Below, piece by piece: positions 47,498 through 60,174 of a stretch of 64,000 nt of DNA. The notes under the pieces were generated by a model. It was not told the origin of the DNA. It was given only the letters and a program-made list of their open reading frames with translations, and searched no databases. Origin of the DNA: Magicicada septendecula (Eukaryota; Arthropoda; Insecta; Hemiptera; Cicadidae); assembly GCA_034769895.1 (NCBI GenBank), contig CM068371.1:404099969-404163968 (forward strand). Reading direction: 5' to 3'. The position numbers and the translations under genes were made by a program. Position 1 is the first letter of the stretch. Every line of letters begins with the position of its first letter.

Positions 47498-49375
47498 CTA
47501 TGAGCCTGTTTTTTCAGCGAATAAGTCAACAACCGTTTCGTAAAAAGCAGAATTAGTTTTTAGTTTCAAAAGAAGCGGTTTTTCAATAGATAACACTGAT
47601 GGAGCCGAGAGTTTGTGTTCAGTTTGCGAGTTACGCAAATACGTTTTTATTCTCTTCACGGCTGAAAACGATCTTTCTGTTGAAGAGCTTGTAACTGGAA
47701 TTGTCATTATAAGGTTTACAAGCCTCCACAGTTGAGGAATGGTGTCACTCAGATCTGCTTATGTTAAGTACTTTGACAAGTCACTAACACTATTTTTACA
47801 AAACTGCTCATTTGAATAAACTAAAGAAAGCTCACTCCTTAGTAACGGAAAATCAAAATACTGGCCATACGAGCGTTTTAGAGATTCAAAATGCTCTTCT
47901 GGAAACTTTTTAGAAAATTCTGGAAAACGTCGTGATCTAGTAGAGCGATAAAATCAAGTTGGCCTATATCTGCAAACCTCTGATTAAGTCTACAGTTTAC
48001 TGAATCAATAATTTCATAATACAGCCTACGATAACAGCTTTCCAAATCCGACATGTTATCAATATGTAATCTTTTACTTCTGTGAGTGCTTGCAGGCTTG
48101 ACCCACTTCCCTGTTGGAATATTCTGAATTTCATTCCGGTCACTCCAGAATTTGTTGTAGTTATTCCTTAAATTATTAAGATATTTATCAAAGTCTTCAA
48201 TGCGTTTCATACAAAAACTGATTTCAGAACTTTTTTTCTGCAAAATTTCGAATATGGAATCCGCCTGTGGTAGTATTGAACCGAACAGATGAAGTAAAAA
48301 TGTGAAGTCAAAATCTTGAAGAGTAGCAAGAAAACCTATTACTCCAGTATAACTTTCGTTGTCCCACTTGTCTCCGTTCTCAATCATAGACTCGAAGAGA
48401 CTTATGGTGTCAGCCTTGTGTTCTATTACAATGGCCACTAGTCTGCTGTTGTAGTTCCATCTAGTAGGTGCAACTGATGGAAATCGCTTCTTTACTTCTT
48501 GATCAAGTGCGTGAGTTCGTCTGGATGATTTTGAAAAAAGTGAAGCTAAACCAGATAATGTGCTTAAAAATATTTTACATTCTTTAATGTGATCTACTGA
48601 ATTATTCAAGACCAAGTTCATTTTATGAGCATAACAATGGATAAATATTGCTTGGCTGCACTTAATTTTGACCAGAGCCTGTAACCCTCCATGTTCACCA
48701 GACATAACAGCAGCACCATCGTACGTTTGTGCAACTAATTTTTCTCCACAGTCGTATTCAGTCAGGACATTATGAAACGCAATTTACCAACGCGTTAGCT
48801 GTACGATCGTCACTAAAATCGCTAAAACCGACAAATCTTTCCTGAACGGCTCCGGACTTATCGACCTAACGAAACACAGTTGACACCTGGCACGTATTTG
48901 TGATATCTGTTGTTTCGTCCATTATTATTGATACAAAGGGACTTTGTTTTATTTCATTTTTTATTTCTGTTAATAAGACTTGAGAAATGGAGTTAATCAA
49001 GTCATTTTGAATATCGCTAGATAAACCAGAAAAGACTAGAGTTTTTAGTTTTTAAGGTGGTTGTCTAACATACCGTCATAATTTCGTAACAAAGTTAACA
49101 GCCCTACATAATTTCCTCGATTTGACGATGCCACAGATTCGTCACGCCCACGAAATGGCAGTTCATTTTCAGCCAAAAAACACTACGCCAATTAGACAAC
49201 GAAGAATGTACAGGTTTTGTTTTACCATGTCATTGTGCTGTTTGATGTTAATTTTAAATTGTTCACTAAGGGCATATTCAATTCTGGTTTTACCGAACTG
49301 TTTTAACGCAAGAAGGGAAGCAACATGACTCCGTGAGATCTCATGGCGTTTTTGTAAGTTAAACAAATTGTTCAA
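47498..49375 (-). pseudogene. hAT transposase of element C, broken
   Basis: Pieces in family order. 49375-49169: LFNLQKRHEISRSHVASLLAL, an N-terminal region. 48705-47878 is a long open piece with FIHCYAHKMNLVLNNSVDHI and VAPTRWNYNSRLVAIVIEH, the central region of ZMYM/DUF4371 hATs. 47707-47498: C-terminal dimerisation motif MTIPVTSSSTERSFSAVKRIK. Frameshifts and stops lie between them and around 48720-49100. The C-terminal piece ends close to the Penelope insertion. Confidence 0.82.
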
Positions 49376-49947
49376 ATCAGAAACTCCTGAATTTGTCCAG
49401 ACATTTCTTTCAGTTGAAAAAAGAATGCATGGCCAACAGTATAATTCTGAAGTTTTTCTACAGCCGGAGAGCCAAGTTTTTACTTCATTTTGTTTTTGAC
49501 GTTAACGTGGGAATTAATGGGATTGGTCTACCGCTAGAAATAATGTTTAGTTTATCTGTAAAACTTCTACTACTGAGTGGTTGTATAAATAAACTTTCAA
49601 TTACACAATTGCACTCAACTACACACGACGATGATTTTCGCGCCACAGGCTCTACTACAAACGAACTCATAATTAAAAAACTTTAAAAAACACGATCTCT
49701 GTACGCAGTAAGCACTGTATATGCAGAAACAGTAACGTATTCACACACAGTGTACTAATGTAGGGAGTGGGTTGTAAATATTAACTGTCGTTATATCGCT
49801 CAAGTGAAAATTAAGTTTTGGCTTTTGAGATGACAAACTTTTACGTCTCAAATAATTTAAAATTAATTACAAAACTTTATACGATTTTACATACAATTTT
49901 AAATTGTACGCGCCGCATACACCGCATATATGGACGCTTCGCCACTG

Positions 49948-52699
49948 ATTAAGAAGAATATATGACGCAAGACGTATGTGAAGGAAAACCACATGCTGGC
50001 AAAGAAGAACAACAGTAGAGGAGATAAGAAAGGCAATTAAGACGCAAGGAAAGAGATGGAAGCCAAAGGATGATGGGGAAGATTCTTAAATAGAATGCAA
50101 CAATAGATGTAACATGAGTAGATTTGCTTCTATAAGAGCAGATAAAAGGAGTTTCAGTGAAGCAACAACGTTAATTTATTTTATAATTGACAAAATGATC
50201 ATTTCTTTTTTGTAAGCTTCATTTTAACTGCTTCCTGCATAACTTTCAATATTTTGCTAAAACAATGCAGCACAAACAAGATCAGCCTCACTTTTTCTGT
50301 CGTTCCTTAAGTTAATGTTTCATTTCTGTAGCAGGAAATACCCAAATCTGCGTTTGGTAATTTAACTTACATTTTCTAGACGAATTTCTGTGAAATACAT
50401 GCTTTTATTTTGCTTGTTCTATTCATTTCTTGCTTCAACTGTTGCTGGTGATTGTACTTATAAGCCAATAAAATGTCATTATATTTACACTGATCAGATT
50501 TTTTTGGTTATTTTTTACTGTTACAGGTACTTATCACAAGTCTTTTAACTTCAGTAATCTTCAAATTACTTCCCTTGCAACATTTAATTCCTATGCATTA
50601 TGCCAACTTTGTTGTGTTTACTTGCTGAACGGCTAGGTGTTTAGGACTTGAAAATGGTGGGAACACTAAAGGCCTCGTCCGGAACATGACAAGTAGCAGT
50701 TTACCAAGTAAACACGACAAAGTTGGAATTACAGATACTGCTAATTCAAATAACAAGATAACTATGCATTATGCTTCTGGCGGGAAACTATATAACAGTA
50801 CTCCAATAAAGTCATTATCATTTTAATGGCTCACTAGTTTTCTCTAAATTTCTTTTATTAGTGTATTAAATTTATAAACATTAATTTTTATTAGGTGGAG
50901 TAACATGGAACTACAAATGAAGCTTCACTAAATGGCTTCATTTGCAAGTATACTGAATGAAACTGATTCCAAAGAGAGTATCGCCAATAAAGACAATTCA
51001 AACAGATTGCTGTTAAAAACGTTCAATTTACGTAACAAAAATTTTCATTTAATTGTAATGTAAATATAAATGCAATAATTCGCTGTTATATAAAAATCGA
51101 TTCACCAAAGAGGAGAACTGATCTGTGTGCTTATACAAATATGTTCAGGATATTTAATAGACTGTGTAAATACCGAATCTCATTATCACAAATGTCCATT
51201 CCACAAATGATTTCAGAAACATGATAACGATATTTTTTCTATTTTAATAACAAATTAATAATTTATTATTGTTTACTATAAACAATAATTATTAACACAA
51301 TTCCTCAAACTACTTTAAATATATTTACATCAACAACAAGAACTAATTTCAATTGTTATATTCGTTTTTTGAATCAGTATCTTTGCGTATATAAAACAAA
51401 TTGGAGAATTCTGTCAGAGTCAAACTGGGAGACTTGACAAGTTAAATTAAACAGCTTACTAAATACTGTATTTCCAACAGTAAACATCCACCCACATTTT
51501 TCTCCCCTAACATGTAGATGGTACACAAATCAGGTGTGGCAGAGACTGGTAGCACAAATTAGTTTCTGACGTCTGCAGGAAAATTAAGAGTTTTCAGGTA
51601 CTGAAATATTTTCAGATATTTTTCGTATTGACGCCAAACTTTCTGGTAAATCTTCACAAATATTTTTAATAATAAGGAGAACAAACATGCGCGCGTTTGT
51701 GTAGATCTATCAAACTGGCGCTGCTCAGTAAGGACTGCAGTTTTGTAAATAGTGTCATAATAATAATTATTGTGCCATTATTTATCTTATGCTGGAAAAG
51801 GGGCGCTCAAGTTTTAAAAGTGTCTACCAATTTAGTTAACGTTACACATTAAGTCTAGTCCACAATCTGTATTTCTAAAAACCTCTTAAATTACTGACCT
51901 GATTTACGCAATGATGTTTTTATTTTGAGTAAAATATTTTTAGAAGTATATAAACGTTCTTGTTTTTCTTGAACAGATCAAGAATAGTAGATGATACCGA
52001 GGGCAATACCCGCAATGACTCTTGCCGTATGGACAAATGGACTGCCATTAGTGCCCTGCTTCTCTCAATGAATCGATATGAAACCTTTTACATTGTCTTA
52101 AGGACACTAAATATAAAAAAGCTTACTCCTTACAATGTTCCGCTCGTACCTGTAAAACAAACAAACAAAATAACGCAAAGTAAATAACTTTTGATAACTG
52201 CAAATAATTTATAAACAAACTGCAACCAAACTGTAAGCAACAAAGTAAATAACTTCAACTATATTATTCCAATTACCATGAAAATTTAATCTACAGGGTT
52301 TTTCTGGATCTCCGATTATGAGTACCGAGTGAAAAAATATGTTTTGAAGATGGAGGATTCAAAACGTCGAACAACACTTCTAAAAAACAGCCTACATTTA
52401 GTGTCGGAACGTTTACTGTAATTGTTTATACTTTTAAATGTACATCTATTAATATTTACAATTTACGAAAATTGTCTAAACTGTTTGTATAAGCGAATTC
52501 TAAATTGTATATATTCTTAAAATTAATAAAACAATTTTGGACACACAAAATTTTAATTATGTTTTTAAGAAACATTTTCGCTCAAACTGTTACAAAATAA
52601 AACTATTTTCATTATTTAAGTACCGTCTACAGTAGTATATTCATACTGTAAAAAACGTTCAGTGTTTCGCTAAGTATTATCATTGCACACTGAAGAAGC
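49948..52699. other. Intron segment, nothing firmly recognised
   Basis: 2.75 kb, AT-rich. The first 150 bases (reading ILRRMYDARRMWKENHMLAKK in part) look like a worn LINE end and may continue the flank left of 45438. The small ORF at 51960-52187 shows no known motif. Confidence 0.4.
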
Positions 52700-52845
52700 A
52701 GCGATGAAATGTAATCAATTTTCCTGCACTCACACGCAACGTGTTGGGATGCAATTAAATCAATTTTCAGCACTCACACGCAACGTGTTGGGATGCAATG
52801 TTATCAAAATTTTCCTGCATTAACAGGCCACGTGTTGGGTTACAC
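52700..52845. repeat. Tandem repeat, about three units of 45 bases
   Basis: The unit has the core CACTCACACGCAACGTGTTG, preceded by ATGCAAT...ATCAATTTTC. Units one and two are almost identical; the third has diverged (ggccacgtgttggg). Confidence 0.85.
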
Positions 52846-54460
52846 GTAGAAAAAATTATATTTAGATAGACAATTTTCTGAAGCTACTAATTCACTGCAA
52901 CTGGTGACAGAAAATTGCGATCTTGTTTTCATCCACATTGCGTTGGAATGTAGATAAATTCTCTTGAAATGCTATATGCCTTCTCAATTTAGGCGCTAAC
53001 AAAGCAAGCTGCATACAATTACTGTTAGTTGCAGCTTTAATAAAATAATTAAATGTACATGTACGTATAGAATTAATACTTCTTGGTGCTGTTTATATTC
53101 TATAAACCACTTTACACAGCTTCTAAAATTTATTTACATCATCGTTTATTTTGTAAAAATGTTTGCAAATAATGTATATATCCCTGTTTTTAAATTATTT
53201 TTGAAAACGTGTTCATACTTCTTGTTAAAAAATTGACGCAGTGTCGCATCCACTCATTTGAGAAAAATTGTTTCTAAGATTTTAGTTAAAAATACTTTTA
53301 CAAGTCTTTTCCTTCTAATGTTTTTATAAAGTAAATTCTTGTATTGCATTATGTTAATGTTGTTTGTAAGACTAACGTATCGTTATCCTCACAAACAATG
53401 ACAACGTTTTAGGTTATACATTCATTGTGGTTTAAATCATTTTTCTTTCAGTATGTTTTATTTATTAATCTTCTTTTGTTTCTTGCCTTCTTTGTTAATA
53501 AATATTTTGGCCTAATTTTGAGACATATTTTGGTTAAATCGATATTATGTCTATGAAATCGATACATTTCTGATCGACTGATTATATCTTTAAACTGATT
53601 TCTTGTTGCCTTTTATGTAATTATCACATATTGTAAACCAATTCTGCCATAACTATTTTGCAAGTATCTGACATAATGCCCACACATTGTGTAAACTTTT
53701 CTTTTACTTGCCATTCCACCTGATGCAATAACGTCCCTCTATCAGTCACTTGTACTCTTCAGTACCCAGAAAATGTATAAAATTCGTTCAACAAACAAGT
53801 CATAAAACGTTCCAAAAGTATCAAAGACAGCCAGGAGGTAAGAAGTTAACTTGTAATGCACGTTCGTTTTAATTTCGCTGTCTCGGTTTTTAATACTCAA
53901 ATAAGTTGAGAAAGCAAATGTTGATCACTTTGAAAGAATTCGTTATACAATTTTATTATGCTGTTACAGACAGCGCCGGAATAATATTGTCTTTTTTAAA
54001 ATGTTTACGATATATTTTCTTTGCTGTTTTAATGCCCTGCTGAAAAATGTCATAACAATTAATTTTTTTCATTTACCTGTTATTCCAGTTACAATTGACA
54101 AATATAATCAACATAAGAAAAGGGATCACGTTGTAAAAATTATATATTTTCACATCAGTATCGTTTTCTATTATCTGCGGCGTCAATGTATCAACATTTG
54201 TATAAAAGATGCATAGCAAAAATCCTTGATACTTTCAATAAAAATAATTTATTTTTTTCTTATATAGGCTACAATGCTTGCAGTAACACTCATTTCCCCT
54301 ACTAAATAATTAATTTCATAACGTTTATTCACTAGTTGGTCAGGCGATTGTCTGAAAAGAATTTATCTTTACGTTTAGAACCCCCAAAAACGCTTTCTCG
54401 TACATTTTTGAAATTCCTCTGTCTCATTTTGTTTCTTAATATGTTAATATTGCAAGGACA
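52846..54460. other. Intron segment, nothing recognised
   Basis: 1.6 kb of AT-rich DNA. The ORF at 54001-54216 has no familiar motif. Confidence 0.5.
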
Positions 54461-54461
54461 G

Positions 54462-54665
54462 AACGTTCTCGCACAATGGACAGTGTCGTTCTACATGTTT
54501 CCCGGCCAGCCGAGCAGATGTGTGTTTCTGCCAAGGCCGTGCTCAAGTATTCTCTAGAATTTCCGAGTGCTTGTTAAGGACGTATATTATATGAAACATT
54601 AGTCTGGAATCCTGCAGGCTATAAACAGGCGACAGCTGCCGCTTAGAAGTCAGTTGTAAGTGTTG
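54462..54665 (+). promoter_or_regulatory. Heat-shock-promoter-like stretch
   Basis: AGAACGTTCTCG (about 54461) fits the inverted GAA/TTC units of a heat shock element. A looser one lies at CTCTAGAATTTCC (about 54553). CTATAAACAGGCG (about 54619) could be a TATA box, with TCAGT about 30 bases on (54651) as initiator. No coding region follows within 1 kb. Confidence 0.3.
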
Positions 54666-55439
54666 ATTTATTAAAGTGTGATTTGAAGTACTGTGGTGAA
54701 GTGATTATTGTTATAATTAGTGTGGAACTCTAATAGTTGACATTATTTTGCGTGTGGAAATTTTAACTAGAACTACTCTACGGAAGTATGTTGTTGATTT
54801 CAAATTGTTACTTGTGATTGATTAAAGATGGCTATTAGTGACTTCATTTATGTCTATACTTTGGTTTCCACTGTATCGGTGAGACCGTGAGACCGTCGTA
54901 ACAATACTCTTTTGTACTAATTTAGATGTTTCAAGGGTCTTCGATTTATTATTTTATTTGGTATATTATTACTATATTTACCGATAATTTACTCTAATCT
55001 TTGATTAACAGGACAACACTAATAGTTCGACGTACACTTGTTGCATATACAGTAAGCAGCTGGTTCCCTGGGATGAACACCTGCTGCAGAAGTTACATTT
55101 TAAATACACCTCAAATAGACCTCAAAGCACCGTTTTGAACTTTAATTTCATTGTTAATTTATTAGTCACTGCTATGAAAAATACACACAATTAGAATAAC
55201 CGCATTTAAAACGTTCTGACACTACGTATTCGTATTTTATAAGTTATAAGTTTGGTCCACCGTTTTAAATTTACCATCTCGAGCTTGTAATTTTCGACAC
55301 CATATTCGTAGTCAGCGATCCCCAAAAAACCGTAGATAAAACTTTCATGGCAATGGAAATAATATGCTTGAAGTTATTATAGTTGTTTTTCACTGAACAC
55401 GACATCCTCTCTCAAATCCGATGTGCAGAGCGTCATGCA

Positions 55440-55994
55440 TTATCACCACCTATGAACTCGCTGTGTCCCGAATTTGCTAAGTGGTAACTGCTGAGAACAT
55501 AATTGTAATGTCTTAACCTACGAGCAAACTCGCCTATCATCAAGTCCGTGACATCCATTTTCACTGTTGTCTTTGTATATAAGACCATTGGGGGAGTTAA
55601 ACTTGACCTCCTGGATCTTCCTACCTCTTCAACGTCGCTATCAATAAATAAATAAAAACAAACAACCTTCCACTGGTAGACGAATTATAACCCAACAACC
55701 TGTTCCTTAACCCGCCACTGCCCTTGACGCCACTACGACGCTTCTCACCAACTTTAGCGTCAATTGCTGCACGACACTGGCATTACAGTCCGTAAGTTTG
55801 GCACTGATCACCCCATCCACACCCTCTCCTAGAGGCTACACACACCTGAACACCAACATCCTCACTACACGCTGGTACCACCAAACATCGGCCCGGTCAG
55901 CTGGCGTACGCTACCTACCCACAACTCCACACCCACATGGCTGAAGCTCCAAAACAGCCCGAGAGGACCAATCGGCCCTCTCAAAAAAAAAAAA
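55440..55994 (+). mobile_element. C-rich segment ending in poly(A), possible retroposon
   Basis: Bases 55690-55980 are C-rich and G-poor, unlike the AT-rich surroundings, and stop at a run of 12 A (55982-55993). I recognise no protein or family. Confidence 0.25.
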
Positions 55995-56274
55995 GACTTG
56001 ACCTGTTCCTCTTCTACTGATGACTTTTGTTTATTATTTTTATAGTTAAAAATCTTCTTACTGACCCACTCTCAAACATGACAGTTTTTTAAACACGACG
56101 TCAGCCATAGTTTTATAAAAATATTTTAATGACGTTTTTATTTTTATCTCATAAATATAAACTTAAAGCGTATCATTCACTGCACTATTTGCTAAGCGCC
56201 ATATTATGTATTCATTATATTTCAAAATGTTATTTAATTCATAGTTTTATGTTTGTCAGTCTTAGCGCGAGCCT

Positions 56275-57003
56275 CACCTTCGGAGCGGGCGCAGGTGGCG
56301 GATAGCGAACGACTCACAGATATGGGGGTTACCTGTGAATAAGCACTGGGGGTGACCCGAGTAAGCAGTTCCGGACCAAGGCAGCAAGGCAACCAGAGCG
56401 AAGCAGGTTAACTACTGGCGTGATTAAACTCGATGAAAACTATATAAGTTCGATGACGGTCTTGTGACCTAGCGCATAAGCGCCGCCAGTAAACAGGTGC
56501 TGCCCCAACTACCTTGTGGGTAGGCGAGGAATCCCTAAAGGCCATGTAAAATAAAACCTTGACAGAAAGCCAAAACACGGCGGAATATGTTAAGGTAGCA
56601 GCCTCATCAACCGCCTACCTAACTACAGGCTCGTAACCTGTATTAGGGAATTTATGCATACTTGATTGCTCGGCAACAGAAGCCTCGGAAAGGATTGATT
56701 TTATTGTGATGGACACGGCAGTGGAAAAGGCAAGCGGAAATGGATTTAGAACACTCTTAGCATTGCAATATGGAATATTAAGGGTGACTGACTGAAAACC
56801 TACTACAAATAAATAATGTAATGAAGGACAGAAAGGTAAACATACTGGTAATAACAGAAGCTAAAGGGAACCATGATACTATGAACTTTGAGAATAATAA
56901 AATAATTTGGACTGGTGTGCCACAGAATTGGAAACTATCCTACGTATTTGCAGCATTAAAAAACAACAATCACGTATGCCCCAAAACGAAGGCAGTCTAT
57001 TAA
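56275..57003 (+). pseudogene. LINE 5' region with start of an endonuclease domain
   Basis: A GC-rich leader (56275-56640) is followed by frames giving NMEY-like and LTENLLQINNV, then MKDRKVNILVITEAKGNHD (56821 on). This resembles the opening of AP-type LINE endonucleases (WNI-G...DIL-ITE-K). The reading ends in stops by 57003; RT is absent. Confidence 0.55.
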
Positions 57004-57339
57004 TGTAGTTTCATTTTTTCGCCCAGACACCCTTCGTCTTACAGATTTGTCTCTTTCGTAACTTCTCTAGTCTATTATCTCTATGGTTTGAACCATCACA
57101 TTTGCAAGATAAAACTGGCAGTTTCTTTACTTTAATTTGGAAGATTTTATTGCTGCATTTTATATAAAAAACCGTTTATCAAGAAAACAGTTTATAAAGA
57201 AAGAGTATTATGAAATTACGTTTTTACATATTTTTGAACCCTTACATTTCACGTTGGTTTACTAATAAACTTTGACCCGCAAAGAATTTTAGAAATGTAT
57301 TTATAAACTTATATGGGAGACATCTTGAATTTCTGATTT

Positions 57340-57421
57340 TCCCTGAGGAAAATGGGGGGGGGGTCCAATCTTCAAGCTAGCCTCATCCTCCTCCAGGAGC
57401 AGCTCCTAGGTATGCCACTGC
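57340..57421. mobile_element. Right terminus of a hAT-like MITE
   Basis: The run of G at about 57353-57362 and the end CTAGGTATGCCACTG (57407-57421) resemble the termini of the hAT elements here (CAGTGGC...). I found no partner end. Confidence 0.35.
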
Positions 57422-57539
57422 GTACTAGTGATGTAAAAGTAGAACTGTATGAAACAAAAGAGCATTTTCAAGGAATAGGCCTACTCTTTTGACGTCCAGA
57501 AATGTGTCCCTGGAAACCAGAACACATTCATTAAAAGTT

Positions 57540-58030
57540 TCATTTGGAGCATATGCGTACATGGCTTAGAAACTTGAACTCTCAGAAAATTGGAAAGCAG
57601 ACACCTTGAAGCTTTTGAGATGTGGCGCTAGAGGAGGATCTTAAGAATATGTCGGACAGAAAGAGTGACTAATGATGAGGTACTGAAGGGAGTGGATCTG
57701 TTTAAAACCATTGCGGAAAGGAGAAGCAGTATGATTAGTCACCACTACGCCACTCAAACTGGTTCACCGCCCTCAGAAAGGAGTATATGGATGAAATAAA
57801 CGGAGGAAAAAAGTGTGTGGTGACTAACAGGTTGTCTACAGAAGGGACGAATTGCAAGCTCACCGACAGCAGGGTTTAAGAAGAGGGACGATAAGATTGA
57901 ATTTGGGCAAGCACTGCAGACAGAAGACGCAACTGAAATTTTATAAGATGATGGCGATACTAGCGTTATTGTATGGATGCAAGACATGGATGATTAGGGA
58001 GAGTGATGAAACAGTATTCAGTTCCCCAGC
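57540..58030 (+). pseudogene. LINE ORF2 C-terminal remnants
   Basis: HLEAFEMWR and RRILRICRTERVTNDEVLKGV (about 57605-57690), then KTQLKFYKMMAILALLYGCKTW (about 57915-57985). Both are standard blocks of LINE ORF2 after the RT, but here in reversed order, so two insertions or a rearrangement are needed. Confidence 0.6.
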
Positions 58031-58819
58031 TCTGTTAAGGGTTGTATCAAACGAAATCAAGTTAGGAATGATGTTCTGCAGAAGCTCGACAATTAATTTC
58101 TCCTTAGTCACGCGAGTTTATGTTTATCGTAAGCGATGCCACGATCATGATTTAAGAATTTATAAACTACATTTTTGGAAGGCGTAGTGTCGGCCGTCCT
58201 AGGAAGAGGTGGGTTGTGGAGCCGAAACAGGTCACAAAGCCCGGCCCGGATGTTTGTTAGTAATTATGCAGTAGTTATTTAAAATAAACATAAATTCTCG
58301 TTATCGAAAAATAAGTCTCGTAGGTCGCTGCGCCAATGATCCCCAAACATCATGTACAGCGGTCCGATTATAAACGCTGGCCGATTGCCCTTCTAGAAGT
58401 TCAAGTTTTACAGATATGAAGAAAATACTGCAACGTTGAAGTTCCAATAGAAAGCCTAGATCTGCCAAAGATATGCGAAGAAGAAGGAGAAGAAAAACTG
58501 CTAATTTCCTAGTCAGATTCAAAGACGGTCACTCGTACCAAATACGCTGAAACTTGGTCAGTACTCTGATGGTCACGGCTGACCTCAGCCGTGCAATTAA
58601 CTCGACAAATATGCTTCTGAAGCAAGAAAATTTATTAGTTTTCTTAACATTATTTTAGAATTGGCAACAAACGACTCTTCTACTGTGATACAAGAAATTA
58701 TCAATGGAATGATTTACAATTTATTAATAATAACGTTGTCTGACATGGTATAACTAAAGATATTTACAATAAAACGTGCATTTCTAAAAATGCGAAAATA
58801 AGGCATTACAGTACAGTAG

Positions 58820-59365
58820 TGAAGCCAGAACGCAAGTGAATGTCTAGCATTGAATTATAATTTAGACAAACTAGAAATATTGGAAAGGCGAATTATTAGG
58901 AAAATATTACGCCCACGAAAAACTTCAGAAGGTTGGAAATTAAGAAGTAATGATGAAATATATCAAAGTATAGAACATATAACAGAAACAATGAGAAAAA
59001 GAAGACTGTTATTTTTTGGACGTTTGTATAGAATGGACGACAACAGGTTGACAAAGAAAATCTTCAAATATCTGTGGGGGAAGAAGTCAACATCAAGTTG
59101 GATTAAAGAAGTCCAAAAGGATTTAGAAAAAAAAATAATATACACGCAGAAGAAGCAATTGAAAGAGACGTTTTTCGGGCAAAAGTGTTAAAAATGGAAG
59201 GAGTCCAGGGTAGGAGAGAGAGAAAATTGCAGGTTCAAAGTGGACTGAAGACAGGAAGAAGAGACACAGTGAAAAGATGAAAGAATATTGGAGAAAAAGA
59301 AAAGAACAAAGAGTAAAGAATTGAAATTGGCATGTGGTCCTTAGATGGCCGATTAAAAAAAAAAG
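58820..59365 (+). pseudogene. LINE ORF2 3' end
   Basis: 58850-59191 reads LDKLEILERRIIRKILRPRK, RSNDEIYQSIEHITETMRKR and RLLFFGRLYRMDDNRLTKKIF, the conserved end of one LINE ORF2 family. It continues in another frame as KWTEDRKKRHSEKMKEYWRKRK, then ends in an A run at about 59354. Confidence 0.7.
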
Positions 59366-59404
59366 TTGTCTGACTCTGAAGAAAAAATGATGATAATGAA
59401 TGAA

Positions 59405-59880
59405 TTGGAAATCACTGAAACCAATGATTGATTAAGGAAAATATTGGAACCAATTAAAGATGGAGACAAATACAGCAGATGCCATAACAATGAATTTTAA
59501 GAACATATTGAGTAAATTACAGACACAAGTAGGAAAAGAAGGCTTGAATGTGGCATATTCGAAGAACGAATCTCAACAAACTGACAGGAAGACTCTTCAC
59601 CTATCTTGGAAAAGGATTCAAGAAACCGAAAATGACAGAAGACCTCAAAATTACCTAAAAGAACATCAAAGGAAGGACGTTTACCCCTCAGGAAAAGCTA
59701 CATAGCTTTGTAGGGTTCCAGGCAAAAAAAATCCGGTGCTTTTTTCACTGAGGAAAGAAGAGAGAAACATCGACAGAGAATGAAAGAGGAGAGAAAAGGA
59801 AGAAGGAAGGGAAGAAGCAGGTCCACAGTGGCCTACATATGAGCGTAGTCCACAGTGGCTCATACGAACCTAAGTGTTGT
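59405..59880 (+). pseudogene. Second LINE 3' end
   Basis: Contains an FFTEERREKHRQRMKEERKR-like reading near 59735-59800, parallel to the end of the preceding remnant, then tail ccacagtggc repeated at 59823 and 59850. It stops about 20 bases before the Miga exon. Confidence 0.5.
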
Positions 59881-59903
59881 TATTTATAAAAAGTGATTCA
59901 CAC

Positions 59904-60091
59904 CTGGTCCAGGAAGAGGAGCTCGCACTGCTGCTGGAGGTTGTACGCCGCATCCAGCAGTTTCTGTAACTCCCGTGAAAACTCTGCTTCCTCTTCGCTG
60001 GTCAATGCCAGAGCTCCTCCGCTTGCACGAGTGCTGTACGCCGCCAACGCGTCTTCCCAGTAGTTGATACTCGTCTCCAGCGCCTCCATAC
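59904..60091 (-). CDS. Miga: Mitoguardin exon, N-terminal helical repeat
   Basis: 188 bases between acceptor TGCCGGCAG and donor CAG|GTGTGA. After two bases completing a Gly codon it encodes 62 residues: MEALETSINYWEDALAAYST, then ALTSEEEAEFSRELQKLLDA and AYNLQQQCELLFLDQ. The G-ME--E-A--YWE-AL and EF---LQ-LL--AY-LQ pattern is the family's TPR-like helical segment just after the N-terminal membrane anchor. GC content is far above the intron. It joins in frame to the exon at 32900 across a 27-kb intron. The membrane-anchor exon is not found in the window. Confidence 0.92.
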
Positions 60092-60174
60092 CTGCCGGCA
60101 AAACATACTCTTTGTACATGTTTATAAAACTTCTCTCTCACCTACGTTATTTATTTTTAACTATGAGTACGAAA

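Larger units (their letters stand above)
45438..49947 (-). mobile_element. hAT transposon C carrying a Penelope-like insertion
   Basis: Inverted ends CAGTGGCGAGGCGT at 45438 and CGCTTCGCCACTG ending at 49947. Flanks ataagaag and (a)ttaagaag agree at 7 of 8. Its transposase pieces lie on the minus strand at 47498-49375; the left 1.8 kb is occupied by a Penelope-like element on the plus strand. Confidence 0.82.

Noticed and set aside
58301..58522. ORF with a signal-peptide-like start (MNLTRKLAVFLLLLLRIS)
   Set aside because: No splice sites or family match. The hydrophobic run comes from a GAAGAAGGAG purine stretch read in reverse.
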